From Actinomycetota bacterium (GTDB taxonomy: Bacteria > Actinomycetota > Actinomycetes > Propionibacteriales > Propionibacteriaceae): 64,000 nucleotides of DNA. The notes below the pieces were generated by a model that did no database searches, was not told the DNA's origin, and saw nothing but the letters and a program-made list of their open reading frames with translations. Shown here piece by piece: positions 55,553 through 64,000 of the stretch. The stretch's first letter is position 1; every line of letters starts with the position of its first letter. The stretch spans positions 1-64,000 of the forward strand of contig JAIUOS010000001.1 in the NCBI GenBank assembly GCA_020161755.1, in the 5' to 3' direction. A program made the position numbers and the translations under genes.

Positions 55553-57526
55553 GTGATCGGCAGCACCTGGGGCAGGCGTCGTGCCCTGGCGTTCCTGCTG
55601 GCCTGGGCGGCGAGCGTCGTCGGGCTGCTCGTGGTGGCGCCCTCGTCCGCGCACGCCGCCGACCTCCAGATGAGCTTCACGATGACGTCGCTGAAGGTGT
55701 CGGGCTACCAGCCGGACGACATCGTCACCCTCGAAGGCACCGTCACCAACACCAGCACCCTGCCGGCCTACGGGGTGCAGGTCATCCTGTGGCGCTCCCG
55801 GGACGAGATCCGCGACCTGAACACCCTGCGCCGCGCCGCGACCACCGCCGTCCTGGGCTCCCGGCTCTCCATCGACGCCGACCACTACGTGGCGATCACC
55901 ACGTCCGCCGAGGCGTTCGCCCCGGGGCAGAGCCAGCAGGTGACGCTGCGCGCCACCATGGGCGAGCTCGGCTTCGACACCCGCGGCGCGGTGTTCGCCT
56001 TCGGCGCGGACGTGATCGCCAGCGCCGAGTCCGGTGCCGCCTACTACCCCAGCGTCGGCCAGCTGCGCACCTTCGTCACCGTGCCCGGCAAGACCAAGGT
56101 GCCGGTCACCTCGATCGTGCTGCTCAGCAACCCGCCCACGAAGCTCGTCGACAACCTCTTCCGCAACGACTCCCTGGTCTCCGAGCTCACCGGACGCCTG
56201 TCCAGCCTGCTCGCGGCCGCCGGCCGTCCCGGCATGAGCTGGCTGATCGACCCCGCCCTGCTGGACGAGGTGCGCGACCTCGCCGACGGCTACCAGATCA
56301 GTTCCGCGGACGGACCCAGGGCCGGCACCGGCCAGGACGTGGCCCGCGACTGGCTCGACCGCTTCGAACGCCTCGACCGTGAGGCCGGCGGCCGCACCCT
56401 CTTCGCCAACCCCGACGTCAACGGCGCCCGAGCGGCCGGCGACGAGCTGGTGGTGTCCCGCTCGGAGCGGGCGAGCGCCAACGTGAGCGGCCTCGACGAC
56501 CTGCCGCTGGTCGTGGTGCCCTCCGGCGACGTCCTCACCACCGCCAACCACGCGTTCCTGGCCGACTCCGGCGCCGATGCCGTGGTCGCGTCCAACACCG
56601 TCGCGGCGGGCGCCCTCCAGGCCGCGACCGCCGGACGCCCCGCCGTGCTCGGCGTCTCCGAGGCCGTGCCGGGCGCGGCCGAGACCCCGCAGGACCTCCG
56701 CCGCCAGTTCGCCCTCGCGACCGCGACCGTCGCCGGCGGACGCGGGGAGGTGCGGCTGCTGACGTCCACGTCCGACATCGAGCAGGACACCGCCGCCACG
56801 GCGAGCTGGCTCGTACGCCGCAGCCTCGGCGAGCTGCTCGAGAGCGAACCGGGCGTGGCCCGTGTCGGCCTCGTCGCCACGAAGCCGGCCGTGCTCGGCG
56901 AGCAGCGCTTCGAAGCGCTCAACCACCTCGAGAGCGACTTCACCGTGCACGCCGAGCTGGCGCCGGGCTCGACGCTCACCAGCCAGTCGGACGCCGCCAT
57001 CACGCGTGGCGCCGCGTCCGCGTGGGTCACCGACGCCAACGGGTTCGACGCCCAACTCGACGGGCTCGCCAAGCTCGTCGGCCTGCCCGAACTCGGACGC
57101 TCGGTCACGCTCACCGCCAGCCCGCGGTTCCTGATGTCGTCGCGCACCAACCAGTTCCCGGTGACGGTCACCAACGACCTGGCCGAGGAGATCCGGGTCA
57201 AGGTCGTGGTCGACACCGACAACTTCCGGCTGAAGATCCCCGACTCCGAGGTGGTCACGGTGCCGCCCGGCCAGAGCGTCACGGTGAACATCCGTCCGGA
57301 GGCGACCGCGAACGGCCTGGTCACCGCGCGCGCCCACCTGGCCACCTCCAGCGGGCACCGCGTGACGCCCGACACCAGCATCACCGTCGAGGTGACCGAC
57401 CTCGGCGTCGTCGCCTGGATCATCGTCATCGCCTCCGGCCTGGTGCTGGTGGGCGCGACGGCCTGGCGGATCCGGCAGGTGCGGCGTCGCCAGGCGTCCG
57501 CCGAGAGCTCGGGAGCGGACGCATGA
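55553..57526 (+). CDS. DUF6049-family exported membrane protein
   Basis: 657 residues from the GTG at 55553. A signal peptide (RALAFLLAWAASVVGLLVVA, ending AHA) is followed by a large extracytoplasmic part with Ig-like beta domains at both ends (VTLEGTVTNTSTLPAYGVQV; FPVTVTNDLAEEIRVKVVVD). A middle domain contains SWLIDPALLDEVRDL. One C-terminal membrane helix (VVAWIIVIASGLVLVGATAW) and a basic tail close it. Proteins of this family sit between pcnB and murJ in many actinobacteria, so a cell-wall role is likely though unproven. Overlaps murJ by 4 nt. Confidence 0.87.
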   Translation: MIGSTWGRRRALAFLLAWAASVVGLLVVAPSSAHAADLQMSFTMTSLKVSGYQPDDIVTLEGTVTNTSTLPAYGVQVILWRSRDEIRDLNTLRRAATTAVLGSRLSIDADHYVAITTSAEAFAPGQSQQVTLRATMGELGFDTRGAVFAFGADVIASAESGAAYYPSVGQLRTFVTVPGKTKVPVTSIVLLSNPPTKLVDNLFRNDSLVSELTGRLSSLLAAAGRPGMSWLIDPALLDEVRDLADGYQISSADGPRAGTGQDVARDWLDRFERLDREAGGRTLFANPDVNGARAAGDELVVSRSERASANVSGLDDLPLVVVPSGDVLTTANHAFLADSGADAVVASNTVAAGALQAATAGRPAVLGVSEAVPGAAETPQDLRRQFALATATVAGGRGEVRLLTSTSDIEQDTAATASWLVRRSLGELLESEPGVARVGLVATKPAVLGEQRFEALNHLESDFTVHAELAPGSTLTSQSDAAITRGAASAWVTDANGFDAQLDGLAKLVGLPELGRSVTLTASPRFLMSSRTNQFPVTVTNDLAEEIRVKVVVDTDNFRLKIPDSEVVTVPPGQSVTVNIRPEATANGLVTARAHLATSSGHRVTPDTSITVEVTDLGVVAWIIVIASGLVLVGATAWRIRQVRRRQASAESSGADA

Positions 57527-60500
57527 GTGACAGCCACGCCGCGGGAGGGCGTCGCCTGATCAACGCCACCGCCGTGATGGCCTCGGGCACGATGATCTCC
57601 CGGATCCTCGGGCTGGTCCGCGCGATGCTGATCGCCTTCGTCCTCGGCAACGGCACCCGGCAGGTGGAGGCTTTCAACTTCGCCAACACCGTGCCGACGA
57701 CGCTCTACCTGCTGCTGGCCGGAGGGACGTTGAACAACGTCCTCGTCCCCCAGATCGTGCGGGCCGTGACCCACGACGAGGACGGCGGCAAGGCCTTCGT
57801 CGACCGGATCATCACCGGTTTCGTGATGATCCTGGGCGTCCTCACCCTCGTGGTGACGTTGGCGACGCCGCTGGTGATGAGCCTGTTCGCGCGGGCCTGG
57901 ACGTCGCCGGACATGGCCGACCACTGGCGCTCGCTGCTGCTGATGAGCTACATCTGCATGCCGCAGCTGTTCTTCTACGGGGTGTTCTTCCTGATCGGGC
58001 AGGTGCTGAACGCCCGCGACCGGTTCGGCCCGATGATGTGGGCCCCGATCGCCAACAACGTGGTCTCGATCGGCGTCTTCGCGCTGTACCTGTCCATCTG
58101 GGGCAACCAGACCGCGCTCAGCGGCCAGCCGTTCACCGAGCAGCAGGCGTGGCTGCTGGCGGCGGGTTCGACGCTGGGCATCGTCGTCCAGACCGTGATC
58201 ATGCTGCCGTACCTGAAGAAGGCCGGCTTCGCCTACCGTCCCCGCTTCGACCTGAAGGGGACGGGGCTCGGTCGCACCTTCCACGTCGCCAAGTGGATGG
58301 TCGGCTACGTCGCGCTGACCACGCTGGTGCAGATGCTGGTGGCGAACCTCGCGTCCGGTGCGACCACGACCGAGGCGACCGCGAGCAGCGGCGCCGGCTG
58401 GACGGTCTACCAGAACGCCTACCTGATCTGGATCCTGCCGCACTCCCTGCTGACCGTCTCGCTCGCGACCGCGATGCTGCCGAGCGCGTCCCGGTACGCG
58501 GTGGCCGGCGACCGGGCGGGCGTCGCGGCCGAGACCGACCGGGCGATGCGGCTGGCCACCACCTTCCTGGTGCCGGCCAGCGTGGGCCTGATGGTGCTCG
58601 CCGACCCGATCACGCGGCTCGCCTTCGGCAACGGCACCGGCGCGCACGACTACATCTACATCGCCTGGGCGCTGGTCGCGTTCGCGATCGGCCTGGTGCC
58701 GTTCACCATCCAGTACCTCTACCTGCGGGCGTTCTTCGCCATGGACAACACCCGCACCCCGTTCCTGCTGCAGCTGTGGATCAGCGGGGTGAACGCCGCC
58801 GCGGCGCTCGCGCTCGCCCTGCCGTGGGACGACCCCAGCACCGTCGCGGCCCGGCTGGCGCTGGCCTACAGCCTGTCCTACTTCGTCGGCGTGGCGATCA
58901 CCCACCGCGTCCTGCGCCGCCGGCTGCCCGAGCTGCCCGGCAGGGCGACCCTGCAGCACCTCGGCCGGCTGCTGGTCGCCACGGTCCCGGCGGCGGCCCT
59001 CGCCTGGGGGATCTCCTGGTGGTTCGAGCGGTACCCGGGCCTGCTGCTGCGGGTGGTGGGGCTGGCGCTCGCCGGTGTGGTCGCGGTGCTGGCGTTCTTC
59101 TTCGCCGCCAAGCGACTGCGCATCCCCGAGGCGACCACCCTGCTGGAGCTGCTGCGCAAGCCCCGCACGGCCACGATCGACCCGGACGTGCAGGCCGCCG
59201 AACTGGTGGCCGACGACGTCGCGGCGGGCGCGCCGCGCGCGTCCGTCCCGGTACCCGACCCGGACGGGGTCGGTGTCTTCGTCCCGGTGAACGCCGCTGC
59301 CGTGCCGGTGTCGGAGGTGCTCGACTTCCCCGAACCGCCGATCGCCGGGACGCCCGAAGCGGCCGCGGCGGCGGACGGACGGGTGCTGGCCGAGCGCTAC
59401 CGGCTGGCCGAGCGGCTGGCCGTCCGGAACCGGACCGAGACGTGGCGCGCCCACGACCTGGTGCTCGGACGCGCGGTCCTGGTGCACCTGCTGGACCCGG
59501 CCGACCCGTCCACGGCCGACGTGCTGCGGCTGTCGCGGGAGGCCGCGCTGGCCACCGACGCCCGGTTCCTGCGGGTGCTGGACGTGGTCGACGGCGACGA
59601 CGCGGCCGAGACCTTCCTGGTGTACGAGTACGCGGCCGGCCAGACGCTGGAGAAGGTGCTGCGCGGCGGCCCGCTGACCGGGGTGGAGTCGGCCTGGATC
59701 GTCCGCGAGGTGGCAGACGCCCTGATCGCGCTGCACGCCCAGCAGCACTACCACCGCCGGCTCAGCCCGGCGACGCTGCTGGTCACCGCGTCCGGCAACG
59801 TGAAGATCCTCGGCTTCGCCGTGAACGAGGCGGACGGGACCGCGTCCAGCCACCTGGGTGGCGAGGCCACCGACGTGCAGGCGCTCGGCCAGGTGTTGTA
59901 CGCCTGTCTGGTGGCGCGCTGGCCGGGCGGCGACCGCTTCGGGCTGCCGGCCGCCCCGGTCGTCGAGGGCCACTGGGCGCTGCCGAGCCAGGTGCGCGGC
60001 GGTGTCGCGCCGGCCGTCGACCAGGTGGTCGACCGGCTGCTGTCGCCGGTGCCGCGCGGCCACGCCAGCCGGCTGACGACCGCACAGGACGTCACCACCC
60101 AGCTGTCGATGGTGCTCGGCCCGATGGGGGCGGCGCACGACCTGCGCGCCCGGCTGCACGCCGAGACCGAGCAGGGCTCGGCCGAGGAGCCGGACGACGT
60201 GCCGCCCTCCCCGGTCTCGACGGTGGCGCCGCCCGTGCCCACCCCGGTGGCGAGCCGGTTCAGCTCGTCCAGCCCGGTCGAGGAGGAGCCGCTGCGCCCG
60301 GTCGTCGCCGTGCCGCCGCACGACGACTGGGACGACGACGAGCCCGAGGACTCGACCGCCCCGTTCGTCGACGAGGCGCTGAGCCGCAGCGAGTCCTACA
60401 CCCCGGTGCCGCCGCCGCCCGGCGCCCCCGCGTCCGCGTCGTCGGAGGAGCCGAAGAAGAGCAAGCGCCTGTCGATCATGTTCGGTGCGCTCGTGCTGGT

Positions 60501-61035
60501 GCTGACCGTGGGCCTGATCGCATCGTGGGCGCTCGGCCAGCGCGGGGCGTCCGATCCGGCGACCGTGGGACCGCTCAAGGTGGCCAAGGCGATCGACTTC
60601 GACCCGAAGGCCGACGGCGGCGACGCCGACGAGAACGGCAACTCCGCCAAGCTGGCCATCGACGGCAAGGTGGCCACGGTGTGGCGCACCGAGAAGTACC
60701 GCTCGGCCGCGCTCGGCGGGCTGAAGCCGGGTGTGGGGCTGGTGCTCGACCTGGGGACCGAGCGGACGGTGACCTCCGTGCAGCTCACCCTGGCCGGACA
60801 GCCCAACGCGGTGCAGCTGCTGATGCCGGTGAAGGCCGACGACAGCGCCCCGATGAAGTCGGCCGACCAGTGGAAGCAGCTGCTGAGCACCGCCGACATG
60901 GAGACCAGTGCGACCCTGACGCCGGCCCAGCCGGTCACCACCCGGTTCCTGCTGGTCTACCTGACCACCCTCCCCGACATCGGGGGCGGCTACTTCCGCG
61001 GCGGCATCGCCGAGGTCGTGGTCACCGGGCGCTGA
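57523..61035 (+). CDS. murJ: MurJ lipid II flippase fused to a pseudokinase and extracytoplasmic domain
   Basis: 1170 residues. Residues 1-540 are the MurJ/MviN core with about fourteen helices (MASGTMISRILGLVRAMLIA; NFANTVPTTLYLLLAGGTLN). Residues about 620-862 resemble a protein kinase but lack key residues: the HRD loop reads YHRRLSPATLLV, the DFG position reads ILGFAV, and no VAxK Lys is seen. A Pro/acidic linker, a single helix near 983 and a C-terminal discoidin-like beta domain follow (VTSVQLTLAGQPNAVQLLMP). The plan matches Mycobacterium Rv3910, where the pseudokinase recruits an FHA regulator. It moves lipid II across the membrane. Confidence 0.93.
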   Translation: MSDSHAAGGRRLINATAVMASGTMISRILGLVRAMLIAFVLGNGTRQVEAFNFANTVPTTLYLLLAGGTLNNVLVPQIVRAVTHDEDGGKAFVDRIITGFVMILGVLTLVVTLATPLVMSLFARAWTSPDMADHWRSLLLMSYICMPQLFFYGVFFLIGQVLNARDRFGPMMWAPIANNVVSIGVFALYLSIWGNQTALSGQPFTEQQAWLLAAGSTLGIVVQTVIMLPYLKKAGFAYRPRFDLKGTGLGRTFHVAKWMVGYVALTTLVQMLVANLASGATTTEATASSGAGWTVYQNAYLIWILPHSLLTVSLATAMLPSASRYAVAGDRAGVAAETDRAMRLATTFLVPASVGLMVLADPITRLAFGNGTGAHDYIYIAWALVAFAIGLVPFTIQYLYLRAFFAMDNTRTPFLLQLWISGVNAAAALALALPWDDPSTVAARLALAYSLSYFVGVAITHRVLRRRLPELPGRATLQHLGRLLVATVPAAALAWGISWWFERYPGLLLRVVGLALAGVVAVLAFFFAAKRLRIPEATTLLELLRKPRTATIDPDVQAAELVADDVAAGAPRASVPVPDPDGVGVFVPVNAAAVPVSEVLDFPEPPIAGTPEAAAAADGRVLAERYRLAERLAVRNRTETWRAHDLVLGRAVLVHLLDPADPSTADVLRLSREAALATDARFLRVLDVVDGDDAAETFLVYEYAAGQTLEKVLRGGPLTGVESAWIVREVADALIALHAQQHYHRRLSPATLLVTASGNVKILGFAVNEADGTASSHLGGEATDVQALGQVLYACLVARWPGGDRFGLPAAPVVEGHWALPSQVRGGVAPAVDQVVDRLLSPVPRGHASRLTTAQDVTTQLSMVLGPMGAAHDLRARLHAETEQGSAEEPDDVPPSPVSTVAPPVPTPVASRFSSSSPVEEEPLRPVVAVPPHDDWDDDEPEDSTAPFVDEALSRSESYTPVPPPPGAPASASSEEPKKSKRLSIMFGALVLVLTVGLIASWALGQRGASDPATVGPLKVAKAIDFDPKADGGDADENGNSAKLAIDGKVATVWRTEKYRSAALGGLKPGVGLVLDLGTERTVTSVQLTLAGQPNAVQLLMPVKADDSAPMKSADQWKQLLSTADMETSATLTPAQPVTTRFLLVYLTTLPDIGGGYFRGGIAEVVVTGR

Positions 61036-61146
61036 GCGTTCACCCACCCCGGGCCGCGCTCGACTGCGCGGATCCGGGACCAGTGGTGGAGGGCTTCCCC
61101 CGTCCCGTAGGCTCTCCCTGAGTTTCTTTGTTGCTCGGGGGGGTGC

Positions 61147-63588
61147 ATGCAGAAACTTCGGGGGGTACTCGTCTGTGGGCTCGGCCTGCTGCTGGCCGGC
61201 TCGGCACAGGCCGGAGTGGCGCGCGCCGACGTCCCCACCCCCACCGAGCCGACGAGCCCCGCCGGCACATCCACCTACCTCGTCCGCTACCGCAGCTCCC
61301 GGGCTCTCCAGGTCGCCGGATCCCGCACGACGGCCGCGTCCGACCGTCCCGACCGCACCCTGGGCACCGTCCCCACCGTGATCACGCAGCTCACCGCCTC
61401 GGAAGCCGCCTCCCTCGCCGCCGACCCGGACGTGGCCTACGTCGAGAAGGACACCACGGTTCGGGTGGCCGGGACGCAGACCCAGCCCCCCTGGGGCCTG
61501 GACCGGATCGACGAGGAGCCGCTGCCGCTCGACGGCCGGTACACCGCGAACCAGTCCGGCAAGGGCATCAAGGTGTACGTGGTCGACACCGGCGTCACCT
61601 CGAACAACGACTTCGGCGATCGCCTGGCCACCGGCAAGTCCTACGTGAACGACGGCATGGGCACCGCTGACTGCTACGGGCACGGGACGCACGTGGCCGG
61701 CACGATCGGCGGCACCGTGTACGGCGTGGCCAAGCAGGTCACGCTGGTGCCGGTGCGGGTGCTCGACTGCTCGGGCACCGGCTCGGCCGCCGACACCGTC
61801 CGCGGCCTGGACTGGGTGGCCAAGGACCACCGCTCCGGCGTGCCCGCGATCGTGAACCTGAGCCTCACGGGCGGGTACAGCCGGTCCGAGAACGAGATGG
61901 TCAAGGCGCTCGTGGCCGAGGGCGTGACGGTCGTCGTGGCTGCCGGCAACACCAACGAGGACGCCTGCGGGTCCTCGCCCGGGTCGGCCTCGAAGGCGCT
62001 GACGGTCGCCGCGTCCGACTCCAGCGACCAGCGGGCCTCGTTCTCGAACTACGGCACGTGCGTCGACCTCTACGCGCCCGGCGTGGACGTGGTCTCGGTG
62101 TCGGCCAGCGGCGCGACCCGCATGTCGGGCACCTCGATGGCCACGCCGCACGTGTCCGGCGTCGCCGCCATGCTGCTGGACGCGCACCCGACCTGGTCGC
62201 CGGCGAAGGTGTCGGCGCAGATCCTCAAGCTGACGCTGCCCGACAAGATCGACGGCAACGCGCCCGGCACCCCCAACCTGCTGCTGAACATCGCGCCGAC
62301 GCTCACCGCGGCCGCCCCGGCGAAGGGCGGCCAGGGCGGCGGGGACGTGATCACGCTCACCGGGAAGCGCTTCTACGGCGTCACCGACGTGCTCTTCGAC
62401 GGCGTGCCCGCCACGGGCGTCTCGGTCAGCGCGGACGCCCGGACGCTCACCGCCGTCGCCCCGGCCCACGCGCCCGGCGCGGTCAACGTCGTCGTGGTCA
62501 GCGAGCTCTCGACGTCCAATGCGGTGGCGTTCACCTACCAGCCCTCCCCCGTCGTCAGTCTGGTGTCGCCGGGGGCCGGCACGGTCGCCGGCGGCGACAC
62601 CGTGACCATCACCGGCACCCGGTTCACCGGGACGACCGCGGTCACCTTCGGCTCCCGGCCCGCCACCAGCTTCACCGTCGTCTCGGACACGCAGATCCGC
62701 GCGGTGTCGCCCGCGCAGTCCAGCGGCACGGTCGACGTCCGGGTCACGAATGCGAGCGGCGCCTCCGCCGTCGTGTCGGTGGACCGGTTCACCTACGGCA
62801 ACGTGCCGAAGGTGACCGCGGTCTCGCCGTCCGCCGGCCTGACCATCGGGGGCACCCGGGTCACGGTGACCGGCAAGCACTTCGCGGACGGCATCGCCGT
62901 CCTGTTCGGCGGGGTGCCGGGCACCTCGGTGAAGGTCGTGTCCAGCACCACCGTGAAGGTCACGACCCCCGCGCACGCGGTCGGCGCGGTCGACGTCCGG
63001 GCGATCAACCGGTACGGCATGTCGACGGCGTCGGCGGACGCCCGCTACACCTTCGCCGCGGCCGCCGCGCCCGAGGTGACGAAGCTGTCCCCGTCCAGCG
63101 GCTACGCGGTGGGCGGCACCAAGGTGACGATCACCGGCACCGGCTTCGTCGGCGTGAAGTCGGTGCTGTTCGGCAAGGCGGCCGCCACCGTGGTCTCGAA
63201 CTCGTCGACCAAGCTGGTCGTGCTGGCACCCGCGCGCAGCGTGGGGGCGGTGGACGTCAAGGTCGTCACCGCGTACGGCACTTCGACGACCGGGACGGCG
63301 ACGGTGTTCACGTACACCGCGACGCCCGCGCCGAAGGTGACCAAGGTCTCCCCGTCCAGGGGCACCCGTAAGGGCGGCACAGTGGTGACGATCACCGGCA
63401 CCAACTTCTGGGCGGTCTCGGCGGTCACGTTCGGCGGGTCGGCCGGCACCAAACTCAACGTCGTCTCCTCGACGAAGCTGAAGGTCACCACCCCCGCGCA
63501 CGCCCCCGGCAAGGTCGACGTGGTGCTCAGCACCGACGTCAGCCTGGTCTCCGCGGTGAGCTCGGTCAGCCGCTACACCTTCACCTGA
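61147..63588 (+). CDS. secreted S8 serine protease with five IPT/TIG repeats
   Basis: 813 residues with a signal peptide (LRGVLVCGLGLLLAGSAQAG). An inhibitor-I9-like propeptide (about 40-110) contains STYLVRYRSSRALQV and VAYVEKDTTVR. The protease domain is proteinase K-like, with Asp in VYVVDTGVT (D147), His in GHGTHVAGTI (H179) and Ser in SGTSMATPHVSGVAAM (S330). From about 384 come five IPT/TIG immunoglobulin-like repeats with the xVSPxxGxxxGGTxVTITGT pattern. There is no anchor or sorting signal, so it is probably released or wall-associated through the repeats. Likely an exoprotease or adhesin-type enzyme. Confidence 0.92.
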   Translation: MQKLRGVLVCGLGLLLAGSAQAGVARADVPTPTEPTSPAGTSTYLVRYRSSRALQVAGSRTTAASDRPDRTLGTVPTVITQLTASEAASLAADPDVAYVEKDTTVRVAGTQTQPPWGLDRIDEEPLPLDGRYTANQSGKGIKVYVVDTGVTSNNDFGDRLATGKSYVNDGMGTADCYGHGTHVAGTIGGTVYGVAKQVTLVPVRVLDCSGTGSAADTVRGLDWVAKDHRSGVPAIVNLSLTGGYSRSENEMVKALVAEGVTVVVAAGNTNEDACGSSPGSASKALTVAASDSSDQRASFSNYGTCVDLYAPGVDVVSVSASGATRMSGTSMATPHVSGVAAMLLDAHPTWSPAKVSAQILKLTLPDKIDGNAPGTPNLLLNIAPTLTAAAPAKGGQGGGDVITLTGKRFYGVTDVLFDGVPATGVSVSADARTLTAVAPAHAPGAVNVVVVSELSTSNAVAFTYQPSPVVSLVSPGAGTVAGGDTVTITGTRFTGTTAVTFGSRPATSFTVVSDTQIRAVSPAQSSGTVDVRVTNASGASAVVSVDRFTYGNVPKVTAVSPSAGLTIGGTRVTVTGKHFADGIAVLFGGVPGTSVKVVSSTTVKVTTPAHAVGAVDVRAINRYGMSTASADARYTFAAAAAPEVTKLSPSSGYAVGGTKVTITGTGFVGVKSVLFGKAAATVVSNSSTKLVVLAPARSVGAVDVKVVTAYGTSTTGTATVFTYTATPAPKVTKVSPSRGTRKGGTVVTITGTNFWAVSAVTFGGSAGTKLNVVSSTKLKVTTPAHAPGKVDVVLSTDVSLVSAVSSVSRYTFT

Positions 63589-63638
63589 GCAGCCCCCCGT
63601 CCCGCGGCGCCTCCCTCGATCGGCGGCCTCCCCTCCGT

Positions 63639-63716
63639 CCCACGCAAACGCCCCCGAAACTCACAGACGCCCCTGAAATTTCGGGGGCGTTTGTCAACTT
63701 CGGGGGCGTTTGTGGG
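63639..63716. repeat. 78-bp nested palindrome
   Basis: Outer arms CAAACGCCCCCGAA and TTCGGGGGCGTTTG enclose a second inverted pair (63663-63678 and 63679-63694) of nearly the same sequence, so four related 14-16-bp elements alternate in orientation. It lies in the convergent gap between the IPT protease and glpK. Confidence 0.95.
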
Positions 63717-63771
63717 AGAGCCGGCGGAAGAGCCGGGCGGTGGAACAGCGACGGACGGGCCCGGACGCGGC

Positions 63772-63805
63772 GACGCCGCCGGGACCAGGTGGTCCCGACG
63801 GCGTC
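63772..63805 (-). terminator. hairpin downstream of glpK
   Basis: GACGCCGCCGGGACC and GGTCCCGACGGCGTC pair over 15 bp with one mismatch around an AGGT loop, about 20 bp beyond the glpK stop. There is no U-tract, as is common for actinobacterial stems. Confidence 0.6.
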
Positions 63806-63825
63806 GTCGGTTCGTCAGCGAGGCG

Positions 63826-64000
63826 TCAGGAGACGTCGTCGTCGACCCAGTCGAAGGTCTTGGTGACGGCCTTCTTCCAGTTGCGGTACAGGCGGTCGCG
63901 CTCGGCCGGATCGGCCTGCGGCACCCACCGCTTGTCCTCGGCCCAGTTGGCGATGACGTCGGCCTCGCCGTTCCAGTAGCCCGTGGCGATGCCGGCCGCG
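63826..64000 (-). CDS. glpK: glycerol kinase, C-terminal end (cut by window)
   Basis: Only the last 57 codons are present. The minus strand reads AAGIATGYWNGEADVIANWA, EDKRWVPQADPAERDRLYRN, WKKAVTKTFDWVDDDVS and stop. This matches the conserved C-terminus of GlpK (GYW... NW.... W.P ... RLYxxWKKAVxR/KTFDW). The enzyme phosphorylates glycerol with ATP to glycerol-3-phosphate. The rest of the gene lies beyond 64000. Confidence 0.93.
   Translation of the reverse strand, partial: AAGIATGYWNGEADVIANWAEDKRWVPQADPAERDRLYRNWKKAVTKTFDWVDDDVS

Noticed and set aside
56290-63501. A very long open frame (about 2,400 codons) on the minus strand
   Set aside because: It is antisense to DUF6049, murJ and the IPT protease, is Arg/Gly/His-rich in the way of GC-rich shadow frames, and has no recognisable domain.

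Overview
The window is high-GC, densely packed DNA from an actinobacterium. Markers for this are a DUF222/13E12-type HNH endonuclease gene, the pcnB - DUF6049 - murJ(pseudokinase) block, septum-formation lipoproteins, a second ClpP pair with a PopR/ClgR-like regulator, and heavy use of GTG starts with ATGA/GTGA gene overlaps. A Propionibacteriaceae-type host is plausible but is an inference. No rRNA, tRNA, CRISPR array or complete insertion sequence was recognised.

Layout. (1) 0-1 kb: a broken DUF222 gene at the edge with DnaA-box-like sites upstream, then a small acidic protein. (2) 1.1-10.2 kb: a surface-glycan locus in two convergent operons. It encodes a CDP-3,6-dideoxyhexose pathway (RfbF, RfbG, RfbH, a 3,5-epimerase-like protein and two SDR reductase/epimerases), GT87 and GT2 glycosyltransferases and a GtrA/GtrB-like pair. 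The flavin reductase partner of RfbH (E3) is not here. (3) 10.3-21 kb: housekeeping and accessory genes: an alpha/beta hydrolase, a DUF1801 protein, a PopR-like regulator facing two clpP genes, a YdcF protein, and a beta-glucoside PTS with LicT-type antiterminator and a readable RAT/terminator leader. (4) 21-33.5 kb: the most unusual region. An operon encodes an APH-like kinase, a HopA1-like protein and a LanC-like cyclase, the parts list of a class V-like lanthionine synthetase. It lies beside a trypsin-like protease whose C-terminal half carries two Cys/Ser/Thr arrays, one of them a perfect run of C-P-(S/T)-x-x pentapeptides. Divergent from it is an operon of subtilase, sigma factor, carboxypeptidase-regulatory-like protein and TPR-CHAT (caspase-like) protease. 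The three promoter regions of the block share a GTATCAG motif. Copies of one palindrome family bracket the block together with an adjacent ABC-F gene. (5) 33.6-49.6 kb: an RHH-GNAT pair, an AmrB-AmrA-AmrS operon, a two-component system, LppU-like membrane proteins, an ArsR/AHSA1/VOC operon, MscS, EamA and Tag. (6) 49.7-64 kb: an acyl-CoA ligase, MFS/MarR, a HAD hydrolase, pcnB, DUF6049, murJ-pseudokinase, a secreted subtilase with five IPT/TIG repeats, and the 3' end of glpK.

Intergenic DNA is unusually structured. Thirteen copies of a palindrome with core GGGGAC(A/T)GTCCCC sit mostly between converging or tail-to-head genes, and at least four other, sequence-unrelated long nested palindromes lie in other gaps. 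The working hypothesis for the central block is a peptide-modification plus protease-cascade system in which a kinase, a lyase and a cyclase modify the Cys/Ser/Thr arrays of a resident protease, under control of its own sigma factor and a CHAT protease. This is inferred from gene content and motifs and has not been demonstrated.
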